From: Crocinitomicaceae bacterium
Lineage (GTDB): Bacteria; Bacteroidota; Bacteroidia; Flavobacteriales_D; Crocinitomicaceae
Assembly: GCA_024643725.1 (NCBI GenBank)
Contig: JAHEMJ010000002.1
Span: 1 to 64,000, forward strand
DNA length: 64,000 bases
Direction of reading: 5' to 3'
The stretch's first letter is position 1; every line of letters begins with the position of its first letter. A program made the position numbers and the translations under genes. This document shows, in pieces, positions 60,344-64,000 of this stretch. A model generated the notes under the pieces. It did no database searches. It was not told where the DNA came from and was given only the letters and a program-made list of their open reading frames with translations.

Positions 60344-61999
60344 CTATTTTGAGTAAGAAATTTTCAAATATTCTGGAATCAAGTATCCCGGAATGGCAAA
60401 GCCAACACCTTCCGTATCTTTCCCAACTAATTTGGCTTGAATGACACCATGCAGGACACCTGTTTTGTCGAATAATGGACCTCCACTATTACCACCATTC
60501 AAACTCATACTCAATTGAAGTACATTGTTATTATTAGAGTTTCGTTCATTCGAAATCAGTCCAATACTCACCGATTGACCAAGCTCTACCGATTTAGGTG
60601 CGCCAATCGTATAGACTTCTGACAAATTCTTGAACGTCTTATCAGCGGATAAAAGGAAGGCTTTTTCGAAATTGTATTCCACTTTCAACAAGGCAATATC
60701 ACGCGCTCTGTTAAATCGAACAATTTTGGCGTCTAAGGACAATCCATTCGCCAATAACACTTTAAACTCTGCTTGTTTACTTTCCAATTCACCTGAAATC
60801 ACATGGTAATTCGTTAGAATGTATCCATCTTGCGTAATCGCAAATCCGGACCCGTGTCCACCATCTTTACGTTTGATAATGACACTGGCCAAACTCGCAT
60901 CCGAAAGTTCTTTCACGATGGATTTCGGTTTAGTTAAAGTCAAAGGAGCATCCTTTAAAGAGAAGTCATTTTGAATACCAATGTTGTTTTTAAATAAATC
61001 TGTTTTGCGCAATTCATGGAAACTACGCGCAATCGCATCACCCACCATTTCGACGTAGTCCGGTGTCGAATACCCTCTTGTTACAAATGGATCTGAAAAG
61101 TTATATACCTGTGTTGAATCAATAATTTCGTCGTACATGTTTAAAAGGTACCATGTAATCCCTAATCCTATTTTACGGTAATTGTTTGTTCCTCCATAGA
61201 CGATGAATTCGTCCACTTTTTTGATTTTTGCTTGAACAACCATGGTGTTGTTATCATCTTGAAAAATACGGTTTATCGTATCTACATAACCACTTTCCAA
61301 TAGGATATTAAATAGGTCTTCCGAGAAACGCGTGTCGTCTGTAAAGATACTTTTCCCATCTTTTTTCTGATTGAGTGAAGCGGAAGAAGAAACTTGATTC
61401 TTTTTCTTTTTATTGAGTTTATCCAGACGCTCTTGTTCTTTCAAAAGTGCTTCTGCATCATTTTTCTTCCGTAATTCAATTTCTTCATAAAGCTTAGTAT
61501 CGATGTCCTCTTGGTCATCCACATAATAGACCTTAATGTCTTTCGTTTGGTCTTTGATGTCAACCTTGATGGCATTTACTTTAATGAAACGCTGTACACT
61601 ATCGCGTTTGTCGTAGTAAATTTGATTACTCAAATTAATTTCTTTGGGATAATCTAAGGATGATTCTAAATGAATTAACACCTGTCCATATCCTAATACC
61701 ATAAGCGGTAAATCCAAAACAGCGAGTGGATAGAATGCTGGTGAACGTCGATATGGTCGCAACATCACATGCTCATCTTTGTAACCAGGGGTTGACACAA
61801 CAACCTGTTGAAGTCCGTTTTTAGTGATTTTAGAATCAAAGGATTTACCTTTTCCGATCTCTTCTCCATCGACGATTACCACGGTAGAATCGTTTTCAGT
61901 TGTGAAACTTACATTTTGTTTTTTAGGGATAAAAAGAGCTGTACAAGATGTTGTCATTAAAATGAGTACAATGCTCAATAGACGAAAGGAGTGAATCAT
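60344..61999 (-). CDS. Lipoprotein with PEGA and trypsin-like (S1C) protease domains
   Basis: 551 residues. Lipoprotein signal with Cys 19 (LILMTTSC). A PEGA-like domain at about 30-80 (VIVDGEEIGKGKSFDSKI) may contact the cell wall or surface sugars. A charged coiled region (175-205) leads to an unrecognised middle domain (220-345). The protease domain (370-545) has the complete triad H399 (TNYHV), D434 (ARDIALL) and S505 (GGNSGGPLF). No PDZ domain is visible, unlike DegP. It is the first gene of the envelope cluster and may process its barrel partners; this is inferred. Confidence 0.82.
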   Translation of the reverse strand: MIHSFRLLSIVLILMTTSCTALFIPKKQNVSFTTENDSTVVIVDGEEIGKGKSFDSKITKNGLQQVVVSTPGYKDEHVMLRPYRRSPAFYPLAVLDLPLMVLGYGQVLIHLESSLDYPKEINLSNQIYYDKRDSVQRFIKVNAIKVDIKDQTKDIKVYYVDDQEDIDTKLYEEIELRKKNDAEALLKEQERLDKLNKKKKNQVSSSASLNQKKDGKSIFTDDTRFSEDLFNILLESGYVDTINRIFQDDNNTMVVQAKIKKVDEFIVYGGTNNYRKIGLGITWYLLNMYDEIIDSTQVYNFSDPFVTRGYSTPDYVEMVGDAIARSFHELRKTDLFKNNIGIQNDFSLKDAPLTLTKPKSIVKELSDASLASVIIKRKDGGHGSGFAITQDGYILTNYHVISGELESKQAEFKVLLANGLSLDAKIVRFNRARDIALLKVEYNFEKAFLLSADKTFKNLSEVYTIGAPKSVELGQSVSIGLISNERNSNNNNVLQLSMSLNGGNSGGPLFDKTGVLHGVIQAKLVGKDTEGVGFAIPGYLIPEYLKISYSK

Positions 62000-62055
62000 A
62001 TTTTTTTATTGAAGAGGTGAAATTAAAGATATTTTTTCACATTTACTGATTGGAC

Positions 62056-62087
62056 AAAAAAAAGGCTGATGGTACCATCAGCCTTTT
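62056..62087 (-). terminator. Terminator of the SprB-repeat gene
   Basis: GGCTGATGGTACCATCAGCC is a perfect palindrome (62064-62083). On the minus strand it is followed by a run of T. It lies 23 bases after the stop at 62110. Confidence 0.8.
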
Positions 62088-62109
62088 CTCTCAAATTTGT
62101 TGTATGTAT

Positions 62110-64000
62110 TTACTCTTTGATGAATTGTTTCACCATCGTTTTTTGTCCATTGTATAGACCAAGGTAGTAAGTTCCTGCTGCGAGTTTCTTACTCATCTCA
62201 ATGGTTTGTTTTACCTTTCCATCCGTTGCATTCAATTTGAATGAGCTAACCAATTGTCCAGACACGTTAAATAACTTACCTTCAACAACATCTCCAGTTA
62301 CTCCATCCATTTCTAATTCGAAGACACCTTTATTTGGATTCGGGTATAATTGAACCATGGTAAAGGACAATTCATCCAGACCATCCGTACCAACAGTTAC
62401 CTCTATGCTCGAAATACATCCATTTGCATCTTTGATGTAAACAGTATATGTTCCGATTGCTAATCCAGAGAATAAAGAGCCTGAATAGTAATTTGTTCCG
62501 TTAATGCTATATGTGTAAGGTAAATTACCTCCAGCACCTGTAACAGTAATTGTCCCATTCGATCCATTGGAAACAGTGGTAGCGCACGTCAATGTTAATG
62601 GTGCTGGTTCTGTTACAGTGGTTGTAAATGTTTGTTGACAACCATTTGCGTCTTTCACTGTTACCGTGTAGTTTCCAGCTGAAAGCCCTGTAAAGGTATT
62701 GCTTGTAACGAATGTTGTTCCGTTGATACTGTAGGTCAATGGTGCTGTTCCACCTGAAGCGCTTACGAAGATTTGTCCGTTATTGGCTCCTGTACAAGAA
62801 ATCATCGTTGGTACAGCATTCACACCAATCGCTGCAGGTTCTGTAATCGTGATGTTCGATGAACCGATACATCCGTTGGCATCCTGCGCATACAAGGTAT
62901 ATGTTCCAGCTGCCAAATTGCTAAAGGTATTCGAAGCTTGATAATTTGTACCGTTGATAGAGTAGCTGTATGCCGCTTGTCCACCGGTTGCCGCAACCGT
63001 GATCACTGCATTTGTATATCCATGACAAGTGATTGGTGTTGTTTGTGTCGGTGTTGCTAAAATCGTAGCAGCAGATGGCAAGGTAAAGGTTCCTGTTCCA
63101 GAACATCCACCAGCTTCCGTAATCGTATAGGTATAAGAACCTGGTGCTAAGTTTCCAAATACAGCTGATGATTGAGCTGCACCACCATTCAATGCGTACG
63201 TGTATGGTGCTGTCCCTCCAGTGGCACTTAACGTAACCTGTCCATTGTTGGAAGTACATGTCGGAGCGAAATTCACCGTCATACTTGCTGTAATGGATGA
63301 ACCACCGCCAACAGAAACATTGATTGTTTTTGTATCGTTACAGATGTTATCATCCGGAGAAGAGCCATTTACCGTTGTCGTAGAAATAGTCACGGAATTG
63401 TTACCATTTACCAAGCCTGTGACAGTAACAAAAATCGTATCCATCATGCCAACACCGGTTAACTGGTTGGAAGTGTAATTTACAGTTGTAACCGCTCCTG
63501 TTCCAACTTGCCAGCTAAGAACACCGGATGTAATCGCTGTGCTTCCTGTTTGCTGAACAATCACACCAAGTTGCGTGGATGAACCACATGCAGTTCCCGT
63601 TCCCGGAACGAAAACAGCAGAAATCGCTGCATCTAACGCATCTGGATTCATGCGAATCGCACTGACGTTTGTTTTTGTTTGTGAATTTTGATAATCTCCC
63701 GAGAAGTAAAATGTCACTCCGTCGAAATCATCTATCGACATATGGTGGTAATCTCCCCAACGTGTGTCTCCTGTTTTTGAGGAAGTACCGGCGATAATCG
63801 TCGTCTCTGGCATCGTCATTTGTCCAAGTGGATCACATGGTTTTCTTCCAGTCATTTTAATGGAAGGATAGTCACCAGCATTGTTGCTCGAAGTTGAATA
63901 AGCCATGATGATGTTTCCGTATTTGTCGATATTGATAGCCGGCATCCAACGACTTGTCCCTGTTCCAGGTGCATAGGTTCCTTCTTGGTAATTTACCCAA
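62110..64000 (-). CDS. T9SS type A protein with SprB repeats (partial)
   Basis: The frame is open to the right edge (the internal ATG at 63945 is not the start: the preceding codons read GTYAPGTGTSRWMP), so the N-terminus is missing. The visible part begins with the end of a secreted propeller-like domain (TRWGDYHHMSIDDFDGVTFY), then a CARDB-like segment (VPGTGTACGSSTQLGV), four SprB-type repeats (e.g. GGTAPYTYALNGG, ATGGQAAYSYSINGTNYQAS) and a type A sorting domain (LYPNPNKGVFELEMDG ... GTYYLGLYNG). SprB repeats occur in gliding and surface adhesins. It is probably exported and cell-surface bound. Confidence 0.85.
   Translation of the reverse strand, partial: WVNYQEGTYAPGTGTSRWMPAINIDKYGNIIMAYSTSSNNAGDYPSIKMTGRKPCDPLGQMTMPETTIIAGTSSKTGDTRWGDYHHMSIDDFDGVTFYFSGDYQNSQTKTNVSAIRMNPDALDAAISAVFVPGTGTACGSSTQLGVIVQQTGSTAITSGVLSWQVGTGAVTTVNYTSNQLTGVGMMDTIFVTVTGLVNGNNSVTISTTTVNGSSPDDNICNDTKTINVSVGGGSSITASMTVNFAPTCTSNNGQVTLSATGGTAPYTYALNGGAAQSSAVFGNLAPGSYTYTITEAGGCSGTGTFTLPSAATILATPTQTTPITCHGYTNAVITVAATGGQAAYSYSINGTNYQASNTFSNLAAGTYTLYAQDANGCIGSSNITITEPAAIGVNAVPTMISCTGANNGQIFVSASGGTAPLTYSINGTTFVTSNTFTGLSAGNYTVTVKDANGCQQTFTTTVTEPAPLTLTCATTVSNGSNGTITVTGAGGNLPYTYSINGTNYYSGSLFSGLAIGTYTVYIKDANGCISSIEVTVGTDGLDELSFTMVQLYPNPNKGVFELEMDGVTGDVVEGKLFNVSGQLVSSFKLNATDGKVKQTIEMSKKLAAGTYYLGLYNGQKTMVKQFIKE

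Overview
The window looks like chromosomal DNA of a bacterium in the Bacteroidota, most probably Flavobacteriales close to Fluviicola/Crocinitomicaceae. The phylum-level evidence is direct. Seven genes encode proteins ending in type IX secretion (T9SS) sorting domains, start sites are preceded by TAnnTTTG-type -7 boxes rather than strong Shine-Dalgarno sequences, and a fused SecDF, SprB repeats and DUF1800/DUF1501 and DUF1573 proteins are present. The family-level placement is inference.

Layout. (1) 1-3355: an AT-rich accessory stretch of short unknown ORFs and gene debris, ending at the 3' side of tRNA-Asp. (2) 3356-5950: tRNA-Asp, an operon DUF1573 lipoprotein > MBL hydrolase > PaaI thioesterase read leftward, then a 0.5-kb gene-free block with a 19-bp repeat array, a large palindrome and tRNA-Leu(GAG). 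(3) 6105-11691: Kup potassium transporter, an MFS transporter, and the ribosome-assembly GTPases Era and Der in tandem. (4) 11761-25708: secreted-protein region with two large T9SS type B proteins (one with 18 near-identical 66-residue repeats), the DUF1800/DUF1501 pair and an M1 metallopeptidase. (5) 25705-29571: small housekeeping and hypothetical genes (DUF6702, lipoprotein, upp, a membrane protein, a YjjG-like nucleotidase, rlmB, OsmC). (6) 29620-35879: a nidogen-like T9SS protein and a sortilin/BNR-repeat protein. (7) 35953-43524: core metabolism and repair (fabI, uvrB, fructose-bisphosphate aldolase, accD) with small SRPBCC, DUF1801 and DUF3817 genes and a 49-residue ORF shorter than usual gene-calling cutoffs. 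(8) 43578-50385: a PNGase F-related secreted protein, a DUF1003 protein, a tiny membrane ORF and a choice-of-anchor-B T9SS protein. (9) 50417-56890: an overlapping gene set (GT2 glycosyltransferase, HAD phosphatase, MORN/YwqK protein, GT4 glycosyltransferase) followed by secDF. (10) 56938-58104: a structured, gene-poor stretch with a nested palindrome and a 5'-truncated gene. (11) 58159-61999: a leftward four-gene envelope cluster (PEGA/trypsin-like lipoprotein, two tandem beta-barrel paralogues, a lipoprotein). (12) 62110-64000: an SprB-repeat T9SS protein cut by the window edge.

The secreted proteins, SecDF, the glycosyltransferases and the envelope cluster all concern the cell surface. The housekeeping genes are compactly packed, with several convergent pairs that overlap or abut. 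No CRISPR array, transposase, integrase, phage module or rRNA gene was seen. The least explained features are the tandem-repeat surface protein with its diverged neighbour, the structured element at 57330-57495, the repeat block at 5438-5863, the envelope cluster at 58159-61999 and the short ORFs in the left-end accessory stretch.
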